From positions 1 through 62,042 of the forward strand of contig JBDRLO010000076.1 in NCBI GenBank assembly GCA_043812935.1: a stretch of 62,042 nt of DNA, written 5' to 3'. Of this stretch, positions 8,655 through 16,709 are shown piece after piece. The notes below the pieces were generated by a model. The model was not told the DNA's origin and did not search any database. It saw only the letters and a list, made by a program, of their open reading frames with translations. This stretch comes from JBDRNE01 sp043812935 (lineage in GTDB: Bacteria; Omnitrophota; Gorgyraeia; Tantalellales; Tantalellaceae). The translations under genes and the position numbers were made by a program. Numbering within the stretch: the stretch's first letter is position 1; each line of letters opens with the position of its first letter.

Positions 8655-11600
8655 ATGGATAACAAACACTACAAAAACATGAAAAAGGGTTTAACTTGTG
8701 CATTGGTAGCAATGTTTTGCGCTTGTTTTGTATTTCAGGATGCTTGGGCTGCCGTGGATCTAAACCGTGCGCGTTATGATATTCCTGTGGCGCCGCCGGC
8801 ATACGGGCATTTTGCCGTACTTGATACCAATACTTTTACTATTCCCGCGCATCTTGGCGATGTTAAATATGCCTATAACGGCGATTCAAATATGGTTGTC
8901 ATTCATATTCAGGATGCGCATTGTAATTATTATGCTCAGCGTAAGATTTCGGATATCCTTGATTATTTAAATAAAGAATATGGTGTAAGTGTAATAAATT
9001 TGGAAGGTGGCGTAGGTGAATATGATCTAGGTGTTTTTACGTCAATATCCGGAGAAACAATCAGAAAAGAAGTTGCCGATTACTTTGTTAAACAGGGTGA
9101 AATTAATGGGGCTGAGTTTTATGCTGTTAACAATCCTGAAAAAGTAATGCTGTGGGGGGTAGAAGACAAGGATTTATATTTGGATAATCTTCAGGTTTAC
9201 CGCGATTCATTAAAATATAAACCTGAAGTGGATAAATATTTAAACGAATTGACACATATTTTAAATAATTTAAAACGCCATATTTTTTCGCCGGAACTTT
9301 TGAAGTTTGACATAGCGTATGGTGCCTACAAGTCAGGGAACCTGGGGTTTCGGGAATACCTTGAATTTTTAATTGCAAAAGCAAATGATGCGGCAATTGA
9401 CGTAAAAAGTTTTAATAATTTGTATCTTTTGATCCAGGCAATGGAGCAGGAAGATGAAATAGATTTTAAAAAAGCAAATATGGAAAGAAACATTCTGATA
9501 GATGAACTTAAAAACAGTCTTTCCAAACATGAGATAGCAGAACTTGTTTCCAAAAGTGTTGATTTTAAAACAAAGAAGATCTCCCGCAAAAACTTTTATA
9601 GCTATCTTTTAACTAAAGCTGAAGAAGTTAAGATCAAGATTAGCCGTTTTTCTGAGCTGTCCAATTATATTACATATGTGATGACATATGAAGCAGTTAA
9701 CCGTTTTCATGTTATGAAAGAGCTTGATGAATTGGAGTCGAAAATAAAAGAGCCTTTATATAAAAATGATATTGACCAGCAGCTTACTAACCTTTCCCGA
9801 AATTTGGCGCTAACCAAAAACATTTTTAATATTTCACTGACAAAAACAGATTATGAATATTATCTTGCGAATAAAGATTCTTTTGGAATAATTAATTATG
9901 TTGATTTCATCGAAAAAGAAGCGCCGAAATATAAAATAGACGCCAGGCCTTCTGCGTCAATTTTTATGTTGGATGATTACCGGGGCAGGATATCCGGGTT
10001 TTACGAGTATTCCTTTGAAAGAGATAAAGTTTTTATTAAAAACCTGAAATTTCATCCTGAACGGGAAAATGTTGAAACAGCTGTACTTATGACGGGCGGA
10101 TTCCATACGGAAAACCTGTGCGATCTTTTTAAAAGTAAAAATATTTCTTATGTATCCATAATTCCAAAATTTACAAGTGAAAAAGGTTATGAGTGCCCGT
10201 ATTTTGATTTGCTTGCGGGCCAGACAACTAATATCCAGCGAATGCTGACTTCAGTTCTTGCGAAAACTTCAACACTTCAATACGCTAGCCGTCTTTCATC
10301 ATTAGGAAAAGATGTTTGGGGCGAACGAGAAATAGACAGTTTTAACGCAGCGGTATATATACGAGAACTTATTGTCAGAGCAAAACAGGAACAAGGCCGG
10401 AATATAAAGATAGTTTTGGTACGGGCAGATAATAGACCAGTTGAAGATGAAGAAGGCGAAGTTATTTTTGGGGAAGAAAACGCAGAACCCGAACTTTTAA
10501 CTGTTACAGAGCTTTTGGATGAGATTGCGCAGCCTATTTCGGTGCCCACTGTACCTTCTGTTCCGTCAAGAGGGGAATTGTCACCTAAAGTACGGGAAAT
10601 GAGAGATATTGCCCGGGCATCCTTCGAAGTTTTAACGACGAATCCTGTAGTGAAAACTGCTGTTCCGGAAAAGTTTGCTTTGCATAAAGCTATGAATCAG
10701 ATTGAAGCTGGTAAAAGCATTCTTGTTGTTACCGCGGAAGCTTCAGCCGTAAGGGATCTAAACGAAATATACGGACATACCGGGGTTGACCTTTTGAGAG
10801 ATGAGTTTGGAAAAGCATTTTACAAATTCATCGAACAGGAAAAAGATGAGTTAAGCGATATAGGTGTAAAATTTACTACATATTACAATCCGTATGGCGG
10901 CAGATGGCATTACATTTTTACGGTTGAAGAAGATTATAATGAACAGGCTTTTGAAAAATTTTTGAATAAGCTATTAGAATCTTCTCTTGCGCTTGCCAGA
11001 GAAGAAGCGGAAAAATCCGGTCTTAAAGAAACAAAAGTATTTAACGTCATTATGAGTGCTTCTGAACCAAGTGCTAAAGATATTAATATAAGTGTGACAG
11101 AGAAATATCAGGACAAAAAACAAAAGGTGCTTTTAGATAAATTATTTGGTATTTGCCGTGAAAAGAAAGTTCCCCAAAATGTGAAGGATTGGCTAGCGAG
11201 CAAAATAAATAGCCCCCCTGTTGAAATTTTGAATGAGCTTGAGGCGTATAAATCCGATTTGGGCATAAGTTCAATCAGTGAGTTTGAAAAAACAGTAGAT
11301 TTATTAGCGCGTGATGAATATTTAAAGAACAAGGTTAGGGATACAATTTACAATAGCCGTGATTTAATAATTTTCGCTGAAAATAAGTATTTCGCTGATA
11401 ATTTTATTCCATGGGCTTCACGAAGGGTTCGGGATGTTCTGGCGCAGAAAAATATATCCAATACTGTTCCAGCCGACGGGATAAAGAGGGTATTTTTTGC
11501 GGATGAAACGATAAAAGACTGGATCAGTAAAGCTAAGAATGACGGAGACTTAAAAGTTTTGTTTGATTATTTTGGACTGCCGAAATATATCCCTGATTAT

Positions 11601-13175
11601 ACTAAGGTAGAAGCGGAATTAAAAGCATTGCAGGAAAGGATAGGGGCAAATCCTCAGGGAGTAGAATTGGATAATTTAACTCAGGATGTGGAAGCTTTTG
11701 TTTCTAAAGTATTATCCCTGAATTTTGAAACAGTTTACGGTGTCCCGACTGGATTGAATGTTATTAATACGCTTATGCGCAAGTTTTCTGAAAAATTGCA
11801 GCAGCGAAAGCAGGGAAGAGTTTTTAGAATTAATGCTGATTTTGATTTTTTGTCGCAGGCTCCTGTTGAAGTCGGTGATGTTTTAAAATTAAAAGGTATT
11901 CCTATTATAAACGAAGAGTTTGGAAATGCTTTTGCGGATAAAAATGAAAGCACGGCAGTTACTGTTCAGAAGGGCGCGGGGGATGAACTTGTGATTATTG
12001 GTTATTTTGAAGGCAAAGAAACAGAATTTAAAGATACTTTGCGGAGAGTATTTACCGCAATTAATGCGAAACTGCAGGAAATCAAATTTAATGGACAGCC
12101 AATCGTTTATAATGTTTTAAGCAAAGGAACAGAACTAAGCTGGAAACCTTCTATAAGCGCTGGTGTGAGTTCTGTTTCGGATTTAACCGGGCAGGAACAA
12201 ATAATACATGAAGCCGAACTTTTGGATGCGAAAGCAGAAGCAGCAGTTCAGTATTCTAAAGATGAAGGAAGAGCGGGTATTTCATTTTTTGAAGATATTC
12301 CGGAAAAACCTGTGGAACTTGAACAGGCGTCTTTTGAGCCGTATGTTTCAGATGATCTTTTTAAACGAATTCCTTTTGCGCGTGAAATTATGACAAAAGA
12401 TGCGGCTTTAGTAGGGCAGAAATTTGCGGAAATGAATCGAGAAGAAATTCACTCCAGAGTTAAACAAATGTCTATTGAAGAGCTTGAAAAGCTTGTGGCA
12501 GAAGTGCCAAAAAATGAAATGGATAGTTTATTCTATAAGGCTGCTTTTTTGGAACTGGAAGGCCGCAAGGCAAAAGATCTTTTATGCCTTATGCGTCACA
12601 CTGCGCCATATGCAATTTTAATTCCGCTTACAGAAGATCAAATGCTGGTAGAAAGATCCAAACATCAGGGTGTTGTCCAAAGTACTGCCAGAGTTATAGA
12701 GAAAAAATATTATGCGAGTATAAGAGTGTTTTTTTACACAAAAGGTGATATAGGGGCATTAAAAGAGGCTAGAGAGAAGGCATTGGCAACAGATGCATTT
12801 AAAAAGGATGAAAATGCGCTTCTTTTGGCTTATGTAACGAATGATATGAAGCAGGCAGATATTGAAGCTTTTAAGCAGCTTAATAAAGTTGCCGGTGTTG
12901 TTAAAGAGGAGATTGCAGAAGGCCAAAGATTAGATGAAGTTCTGCATGTTGTGATTGGAGCAGGGCTTATTGATTATGTAAGAACAGGACGATCCGAGAT
13001 GGCTGAGAAAGTCAAAGCGTTACTTAGTATTATGGTAGAAGATGCTGACAGCATCAAGGCTCTGAGTTTAGAGAATTTGCTTAAAGGTTTAGTCCTATTA
13101 AAAATCAAGAAAATAGATTATGGCGAAATAGACGATTGGAAAGAAGCGCAGGATGCGGTTTTGAAGGCATTGTAA
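8655..13175 (+). CDS. Giant exported protein with ChaN/TIKI-like N-terminal region and two degenerate GGDEF-like domains
   Basis: 1506 aa. A Sec signal peptide occupies residues 1-32 with an AxA cleavage site (DAWA|AV). Residues ~75-510 read like a ChaN/EreA/TraB-type fold: VVIHIQDAHCNYYAQRKI near the start, INLEGG, and TGGFHTENL near the end. Residues ~688-802 resemble a GGDEF domain: RDLNEIYGHTGVDLLRDEF matches the metal/GTP-binding half, and NPYGGRWHYIF stands where RYGGDEF is expected. Residues ~1055-1212 are a second GGDEF-like copy, with GAGDELVIIGYF at the signature and PSISAGV...AELLDAKAEAAVQYSKDEGRAGI at the C-terminal half. Neither copy keeps a full GGDEF motif, so diguanylate cyclase activity is unlikely. 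The C-terminal 300 residues are unrecognised. No Shine-Dalgarno is seen. Domain calls are by eye; the overall function is unknown. Confidence 0.7.
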   Translation: MDNKHYKNMKKGLTCALVAMFCACFVFQDAWAAVDLNRARYDIPVAPPAYGHFAVLDTNTFTIPAHLGDVKYAYNGDSNMVVIHIQDAHCNYYAQRKISDILDYLNKEYGVSVINLEGGVGEYDLGVFTSISGETIRKEVADYFVKQGEINGAEFYAVNNPEKVMLWGVEDKDLYLDNLQVYRDSLKYKPEVDKYLNELTHILNNLKRHIFSPELLKFDIAYGAYKSGNLGFREYLEFLIAKANDAAIDVKSFNNLYLLIQAMEQEDEIDFKKANMERNILIDELKNSLSKHEIAELVSKSVDFKTKKISRKNFYSYLLTKAEEVKIKISRFSELSNYITYVMTYEAVNRFHVMKELDELESKIKEPLYKNDIDQQLTNLSRNLALTKNIFNISLTKTDYEYYLANKDSFGIINYVDFIEKEAPKYKIDARPSASIFMLDDYRGRISGFYEYSFERDKVFIKNLKFHPERENVETAVLMTGGFHTENLCDLFKSKNISYVSIIPKFTSEKGYECPYFDLLAGQTTNIQRMLTSVLAKTSTLQYASRLSSLGKDVWGEREIDSFNAAVYIRELIVRAKQEQGRNIKIVLVRADNRPVEDEEGEVIFGEENAEPELLTVTELLDEIAQPISVPTVPSVPSRGELSPKVREMRDIARASFEVLTTNPVVKTAVPEKFALHKAMNQIEAGKSILVVTAEASAVRDLNEIYGHTGVDLLRDEFGKAFYKFIEQEKDELSDIGVKFTTYYNPYGGRWHYIFTVEEDYNEQAFEKFLNKLLESSLALAREEAEKSGLKETKVFNVIMSASEPSAKDINISVTEKYQDKKQKVLLDKLFGICREKKVPQNVKDWLASKINSPPVEILNELEAYKSDLGISSISEFEKTVDLLARDEYLKNKVRDTIYNSRDLIIFAENKYFADNFIPWASRRVRDVLAQKNISNTVPADGIKRVFFADETIKDWISKAKNDGDLKVLFDYFGLPKYIPDYTKVEAELKALQERIGANPQGVELDNLTQDVEAFVSKVLSLNFETVYGVPTGLNVINTLMRKFSEKLQQRKQGRVFRINADFDFLSQAPVEVGDVLKLKGIPIINEEFGNAFADKNESTAVTVQKGAGDELVIIGYFEGKETEFKDTLRRVFTAINAKLQEIKFNGQPIVYNVLSKGTELSWKPSISAGVSSVSDLTGQEQIIHEAELLDAKAEAAVQYSKDEGRAGISFFEDIPEKPVELEQASFEPYVSDDLFKRIPFAREIMTKDAALVGQKFAEMNREEIHSRVKQMSIEELEKLVAEVPKNEMDSLFYKAAFLELEGRKAKDLLCLMRHTAPYAILIPLTEDQMLVERSKHQGVVQSTARVIEKKYYASIRVFFYTKGDIGALKEAREKALATDAFKKDENALLLAYVTNDMKQADIEAFKQLNKVAGVVKEEIAEGQRLDEVLHVVIGAGLIDYVRTGRSEMAEKVKALLSIMVEDADSIKALSLENLLKGLVLLKIKKIDYGEIDDWKEAQDAVLKAL

Positions 13176-13184
13176 TGTGTTTAC

Positions 13185-13216
13185 GCTGCACGTGACACGT
13201 TTCACGTTACACGCAG
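13185..13216 (+). repeat. NNACACG heptamer repeat fragment
   Basis: Four consecutive 7-nt units (CTGCACG, TGACACG, TTTCACG, TTACACG) plus a partial one, between two convergent genes. It is the same word family as the 67-unit array at 41147-41615. Confidence 0.65.
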
Positions 13217-13256
13217 CAGATGAAACATTAACAATTGAATTGGGATGTTTAAAAAG

Positions 13257-13730
13257 TTAAAACCGCATAAATTGGAGAAGGTGTATGGTAAATACACAGG
13301 TGCCGATTATTGTACGGATAAGCCTCAAGCCCTGATTTTTCCAGGAAAAATTTTTTTTCAAAGAAAGGCTAAAAAGCCCTTCAACCAGTAGAAATATTCC
13401 TGCGATGAAAGCAGTCCAGTCTATAAAACTCTGAGTGAACGCGCTTTCAAGTATTTTACAGTCAATGCCCCAAATAAACTGTATTAAATGGACAGTAAAT
13501 ATACAAAGGCCTATTAGTATTCGTATAGTCCGCAAAAACTGGTCAGGGAAAAAAGCAGTTGGATATTTGCGTATTTTATAAATTGCTTCAGTTATCAAAA
13601 ATATTCCTACAAGAAAAGAAAACCAGTCAATTGTAGAATTCGCGAAATTTGTATCAAATAACCGGCAGATTATTAAAAATGCGGTTGTTATTAAGACAAT
13701 GATAATTATAATAGGTAATAGCTTTTTCAT
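13257..13730 (-). CDS. Small membrane protein with internal duplication
   Basis: 157 aa, strongly hydrophobic, probably four or five membrane segments: an N-terminal helix (residues 4-22) and two pairs that repeat each other. The halves align clearly. DWFSFLVGIFLITEAIY in the first matches DWTAFIAGIFLLVEGLF in the second, and LIGLCIFTVHLIQF matches IIGTCVFTIHLLQF. It is therefore a tandem duplication of a two-helix unit. I do not recognise the family and see no catalytic motif. The gene is convergent with the giant gene before it and divergent from the aldo/keto reductase. A promoter lies so close to the ATG that the mRNA would be nearly leaderless. Confidence 0.7.
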   Translation of the reverse strand: MKKLLPIIIIIVLITTAFLIICRLFDTNFANSTIDWFSFLVGIFLITEAIYKIRKYPTAFFPDQFLRTIRILIGLCIFTVHLIQFIWGIDCKILESAFTQSFIDWTAFIAGIFLLVEGLFSLSLKKNFSWKNQGLRLIRTIIGTCVFTIHLLQFMRF

Positions 13731-13736
13731 GAAAAA

Positions 13737-13765
13737 AGAGTATCATAGAAGTATCACAGGGTCAA
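13737..13765 (-). promoter_or_regulatory. Sigma-70-type promoter, leaderless arrangement
   Basis: Read on the minus strand: -35 TTGACC (13760-13765), then TACTCT (13737-13742, spacer 17) or GATACT (13739-13744, spacer 15). The ATG at 13730 follows the -10 by 6-8 nt, leaving essentially no 5' UTR and no Shine-Dalgarno. Confidence 0.5.
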
Positions 13766-13766
13766 G

Positions 13767-13834
13767 TTGGTTAGCCGGTTGGCCGGTTAGCCGGTTAGCC
13801 AGTTAGCTGGTTTGTAGGGACGCCTGTCCGGTAC
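13767..13834 (+). repeat. GGTTAGCC octamer run followed by truncated GTAGGGAC hairpin repeat
   Basis: One of the cleanest octamer runs: 13767-13812 holds about five GGTTRGCC words in phase. It is directly followed at 13814-13834 by a shortened GTAGGGACGCCTGTCC element that lacks the middle of the usual hairpin. The rest of the ~330-nt gap up to 14063 contains only the GTAGGGGAGGG hairpin at 13987 and no other feature I can name. Confidence 0.7.
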
Positions 13835-13986
13835 AAAAACGATATTATAGCAAATTCAAAAAATAATGTCCCGAATTGTCATCCCGGAATCTTGATGAAA
13901 TCTGGATATCCGGGATCTGTTATGTACAATTAATTTCTGTAATTGGAAACAGGAAAAACATATTTGGTGAATATAATAAAAAATAT

Positions 13987-14017
13987 GTAGGGGAGGGCCT
14001 TGCGTCCTCCCGTAATA
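13987..14017 (+). repeat. GTAGGGGAGGG...CCTCCCGTAATA hairpin repeat, uninserted form
   Basis: A 31-nt element with arms GGGGAGGgCcTTG / CGTCCTCCC, lying upstream of the aldo/keto reductase. Two further copies, at 15036 and 58181, carry an extra 33-34 nt at the hairpin tip. Confidence 0.65.
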
Positions 14018-14063
14018 ACTTTTAAACGACATGTAATACGCGAAGAAAAGAGAGGTGGGGGAT

Positions 14064-14993
14064 ATGGAATATAGAAAGATTGGTAATTCTGATATGGAAG
14101 TGTCGAGTATTTCTCTTGGATCTTGGGTTTTTGGGGGCGATGTATGGGGTAAAGTTGATGATAGTGTTTCTATTCGTGTTATTGAGGAAGCGATAGAACG
14201 AGGTATTAATTTGATAGACACGGCTCCAATATACGGTTACGGCCGTGCAGAGGAAGTTATTGGCCGTGCATTACAAAAAAAGTCAAAACGAGTGATGATA
14301 GCTACAAAATGCGGGCTTGAAGGCAAAGGGGTGTCCGTCAGGCCTAATTTAAGCGCGAAATTCGTTCGGCAGGAAATAGAGAATTCTCTCAGGCGTCTTA
14401 ATGTTGAAAGCATAGATTTGTATCAGTGTCATTGGCCTGATCCCAATACGCCGCTTTCTGAAACTTTTGGTGAGTTTAAAAAACTCATTCAGGAAGGAAA
14501 AATAAAATTTATTGGTGTATGCAACTTTAGTAGAAACCTTTTAGAGGATGCTGTTTCTATCGCGCCCGTTATAAGCAATCAGGTTCAATATTCTCTTTTG
14601 GATAGAGAAATAGAAAAAGAACTTGTTTCTTATTGCGCGGAAAACAAAATATCAATTCTGGTGTATGGATCTTTAGGCGGGGGCATATTAACCGGAAAAT
14701 ATAAAGCGCCTCCTTCATTTTCAAAAGGAGACGTTAAAAGTTTTTTTTATAAGTATTATAAAGAACCATTCTGGAGTAAGGCGCAAAAACTGGTAAGAAC
14801 GCTTGAAAATATTGCGGAAAAATATAAAGTTCCGGTTTCACAAACAGCTGTTAATTGGGTTCTTAGCCATAAGATTGTTGCAAGCTGTATAGTCGGCTGC
14901 CGTACGCCAGGGCAATTTGAACAAAATATCAATGCAGTTGATTGGAGATTGAATGAGGAAGAGCTTGCAGGAATTGAATCCGTTGAATTGTGA
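14064..14993 (+). CDS. Aldo/keto reductase
   Basis: NAD(P)H-dependent reductase of aldehydes or ketones, TIM-barrel AKR fold. Catalytic tetrad visible: Asp52 and Tyr57 (IDTAPIYGYG), Lys82 (IATKCG) and His123 (YQCHWPDP). The C-terminal cofactor region has IVGCRTPGQFEQN, as in YajO/TAS-like members. An in-frame GTG exists at 14055, but the ATG at 14064 sits 6 nt after GAGGTG and begins MEYRKIGNS, the usual family N-terminus, so it is preferred. Length 309 aa from that start. The gene is convergent with a GH1 glycosidase; the two may act on sugars, but nothing shows a shared substrate. Confidence 0.93.
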   Translation: MEYRKIGNSDMEVSSISLGSWVFGGDVWGKVDDSVSIRVIEEAIERGINLIDTAPIYGYGRAEEVIGRALQKKSKRVMIATKCGLEGKGVSVRPNLSAKFVRQEIENSLRRLNVESIDLYQCHWPDPNTPLSETFGEFKKLIQEGKIKFIGVCNFSRNLLEDAVSIAPVISNQVQYSLLDREIEKELVSYCAENKISILVYGSLGGGILTGKYKAPPSFSKGDVKSFFYKYYKEPFWSKAQKLVRTLENIAEKYKVPVSQTAVNWVLSHKIVASCIVGCRTPGQFEQNINAVDWRLNEEELAGIESVEL

Positions 14994-15035
14994 AAGGTAA
15001 ATGGTGAATAGTAAACAAGGGGAAATAAAAATATC

Positions 15036-15098
15036 GTAGGGGAGGGTCTTGTGACCGAAGGAAATCCCGAGGATATCCGAAGGGCGTCCTCCCGTAAT
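15036..15098 (+). repeat. GTAGGGGAGGG hairpin repeat with 33-nt insert
   Basis: Same outer arms as the element at 13987-14017, but with an extra 33 nt at 15052-15084 (contains CGAAGG, ATCCCGAGGAT, CCGAAGG). It lies between the convergent aldo/keto reductase and GH1 genes, so it could also act as a bidirectional terminator. Confidence 0.6.
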
Positions 15099-15129
15099 GA
15101 ATTAGTTGTGAATGGTTGTGACAGGTTAA

Positions 15130-16395
15130 TTATTTAATCTCACCTGTTTTTATAATTTGTGCGTAATAACGCGCGGAATCTTTAATCGTGCGTTTTTGGG
15201 TTTTATAATCTACGTGGACAAGCCCAAAGCGTTTACTATATCCTTCAGCCCATTCAAAATTGTCTAAAAGCGACCAGTGCATATATCCAATTACAGGCGC
15301 GCCTTCATTTATAGCTTTAGCTAGTTCTGATAGATGGCTTTTAATGTAGCCCATCCGGATAGAATCGTTTTTTGTAGCTATTCCGTTTTCTGTTATCATT
15401 ATTGGCAGATTGTAACGGCAAAAGCTTTGTACTATTTCATAGATGCCTTTAGGGTATATTTCCCAGCCCATATCAGTTGTATTGCCGGAATTTGGGTGAT
15501 GATCAAGAGAGCATACTTCCCCAAGAAGTTTTTTGTAATGAATAAACTGACGAAAATAATAATTAAGGCCTATGAAATCAAGTGTATTTTTTGCGTGAAG
15601 TTTTTCTTTCGGTAGTCCTGGAATTAATATTTTGCCTTTAACTAATGATGAAACCGAACTGTAATTATGCAGCCAGCTTCTAAAACCAGTGCTTATCCGG
15701 TCTAAGAGTGAAAACGGACGGCATGGATGAAAAGCTGTTACTGCTTTTGCTATCCCGATTTTAGGGCTTAAAACCTGAGGGTTTGCCGCCGCGTAATTAT
15801 GGAAAATAGTGTAAATTTTCGCGTGGCTTTTAAGCATGTTTTTAAGAACAAGGAGGGCTTCATTAAAATTTTTTTTACAAGGCGGCCAGTCGCCATAGTA
15901 ATAGGCAAGGAAAGCTAAGATATGAGGTTCGTTTATTGTAATCCAGTATTGAATTTTTGTCCCTAATTCTTGTATGCATTTTTTTGCAAACCGTGTGAAA
16001 ATTTCAACTGAATTAGGATTTAACCATGATCCTTTTTGTGCGAACCAAAGAGGTACTGTGAAATGGTTTAAAGTTACTATCGGAGTAATGCCTAATCTGT
16101 GCAGTTCATCTAAAACGGATTTATAATGGTTCCATTCATTTTGATCCCAAACGTTTTCATATTTTTCAAGCCGGCTCCATTCTAAGCTTAGCCTGTGTGC
16201 GTTATGTCCCAGTTCTTTAGCAAGAATAAAATCTTCTTTGAATTTATTGTAGTGGTTGCATGCAAGAAGGGAAGCCTCTGTGTTTCCATTTTGTTCCCAG
16301 TTCCACCAGTCATTAAAAAAATTGTTACCTTCGACCTGATGCGAAGAGGTTGCCGCGCCCCACATAAAATTTTTAGGAAAAGATCTAGAATCCAT
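15130..16395 (-). CDS. Glycoside hydrolase family 1 (beta-glucosidase-type)
   Basis: Retaining beta-glycosidase of family GH1. The N-terminus FMWGAATSSHQVEG is the family signature. The acid/base is Glu156 in the TINEP motif and the nucleophile is Glu336 in ITENG. The C-terminal aglycone region has HWSLLDNFEWAEGYSKRFGLVHVDY. Length 421 aa, slightly short for GH1 (usually 440-470). There is no signal peptide, so it should act in the cytoplasm on imported or phosphorylated disaccharides; beta-glucosidase, beta-galactosidase and phospho-beta-glucosidase cannot be told apart by eye. A promoter 8 nt from the ATG makes a leaderless transcript likely. Confidence 0.94.
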   Translation of the reverse strand: MDSRSFPKNFMWGAATSSHQVEGNNFFNDWWNWEQNGNTEASLLACNHYNKFKEDFILAKELGHNAHRLSLEWSRLEKYENVWDQNEWNHYKSVLDELHRLGITPIVTLNHFTVPLWFAQKGSWLNPNSVEIFTRFAKKCIQELGTKIQYWITINEPHILAFLAYYYGDWPPCKKNFNEALLVLKNMLKSHAKIYTIFHNYAAANPQVLSPKIGIAKAVTAFHPCRPFSLLDRISTGFRSWLHNYSSVSSLVKGKILIPGLPKEKLHAKNTLDFIGLNYYFRQFIHYKKLLGEVCSLDHHPNSGNTTDMGWEIYPKGIYEIVQSFCRYNLPIMITENGIATKNDSIRMGYIKSHLSELAKAINEGAPVIGYMHWSLLDNFEWAEGYSKRFGLVHVDYKTQKRTIKDSARYYAQIIKTGEIK

Positions 16396-16403
16396 TATAA
16401 ATA

Positions 16404-16431
16404 AGTATAACTATTAAATGACAAAATTCAA
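16404..16431 (-). promoter_or_regulatory. Promoter of the GH1 gene, leaderless arrangement
   Basis: Minus strand: -35 TTGAAT (16426-16431), 16-nt spacer, -10 TATACT (16404-16409). Eight bases separate the -10 from the ATG at 16395, so transcription would begin at or next to the start codon. No Shine-Dalgarno is present. Confidence 0.5.
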
Positions 16432-16465
16432 ATGACAAAAGGGGAATGACAAAATAAAAATGATA
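16418..16465 (+). repeat. AATGACAAAA short repeats
   Basis: AATGACAAAA occurs three times in 48 nt, with a further related AATGATAAA. Together with a GATTAGCCG word (~16467) and a GC-rich stretch (16500-16580, with GCCGAATGCGAAGG), these fill the 314-nt gap between the divergent GH1 gene and the 1315-aa gene. Confidence 0.5.
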
Positions 16466-16593
16466 AATGATTAGCCGTGTTAGTCTTCTTGTATAAACTT
16501 GCGGGTTCCCCGAGCCGAATGCGAAGGGAAATGACAAAATTTCCTGCTAAAGCCGGGGGTGCTTCGGCGGAAAGGGGGAAAACAACCTTTTTC

Positions 16594-16622
16594 TTGACTT
16601 AATTTGCTTATTTTGCTATACT
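16594..16622 (+). promoter_or_regulatory. Sigma-70-type promoter of the 1315-aa protein gene
   Basis: -35 TTGACT at 16594-16599, 17-nt spacer, -10 TATACT at 16617-16622. The predicted start is near 16629, about 80 nt before the ATG at 16710. A GAGG ribosome binding site lies just before the ATG. Confidence 0.65.
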
Positions 16623-16709
16623 TATTAGCACTGTAATGCCATTAAGATTAGGTAATAAATATGCCATAAGTGGTCAATAGGATGACTAACATGTATTTTT
16701 GAGGAAAAA

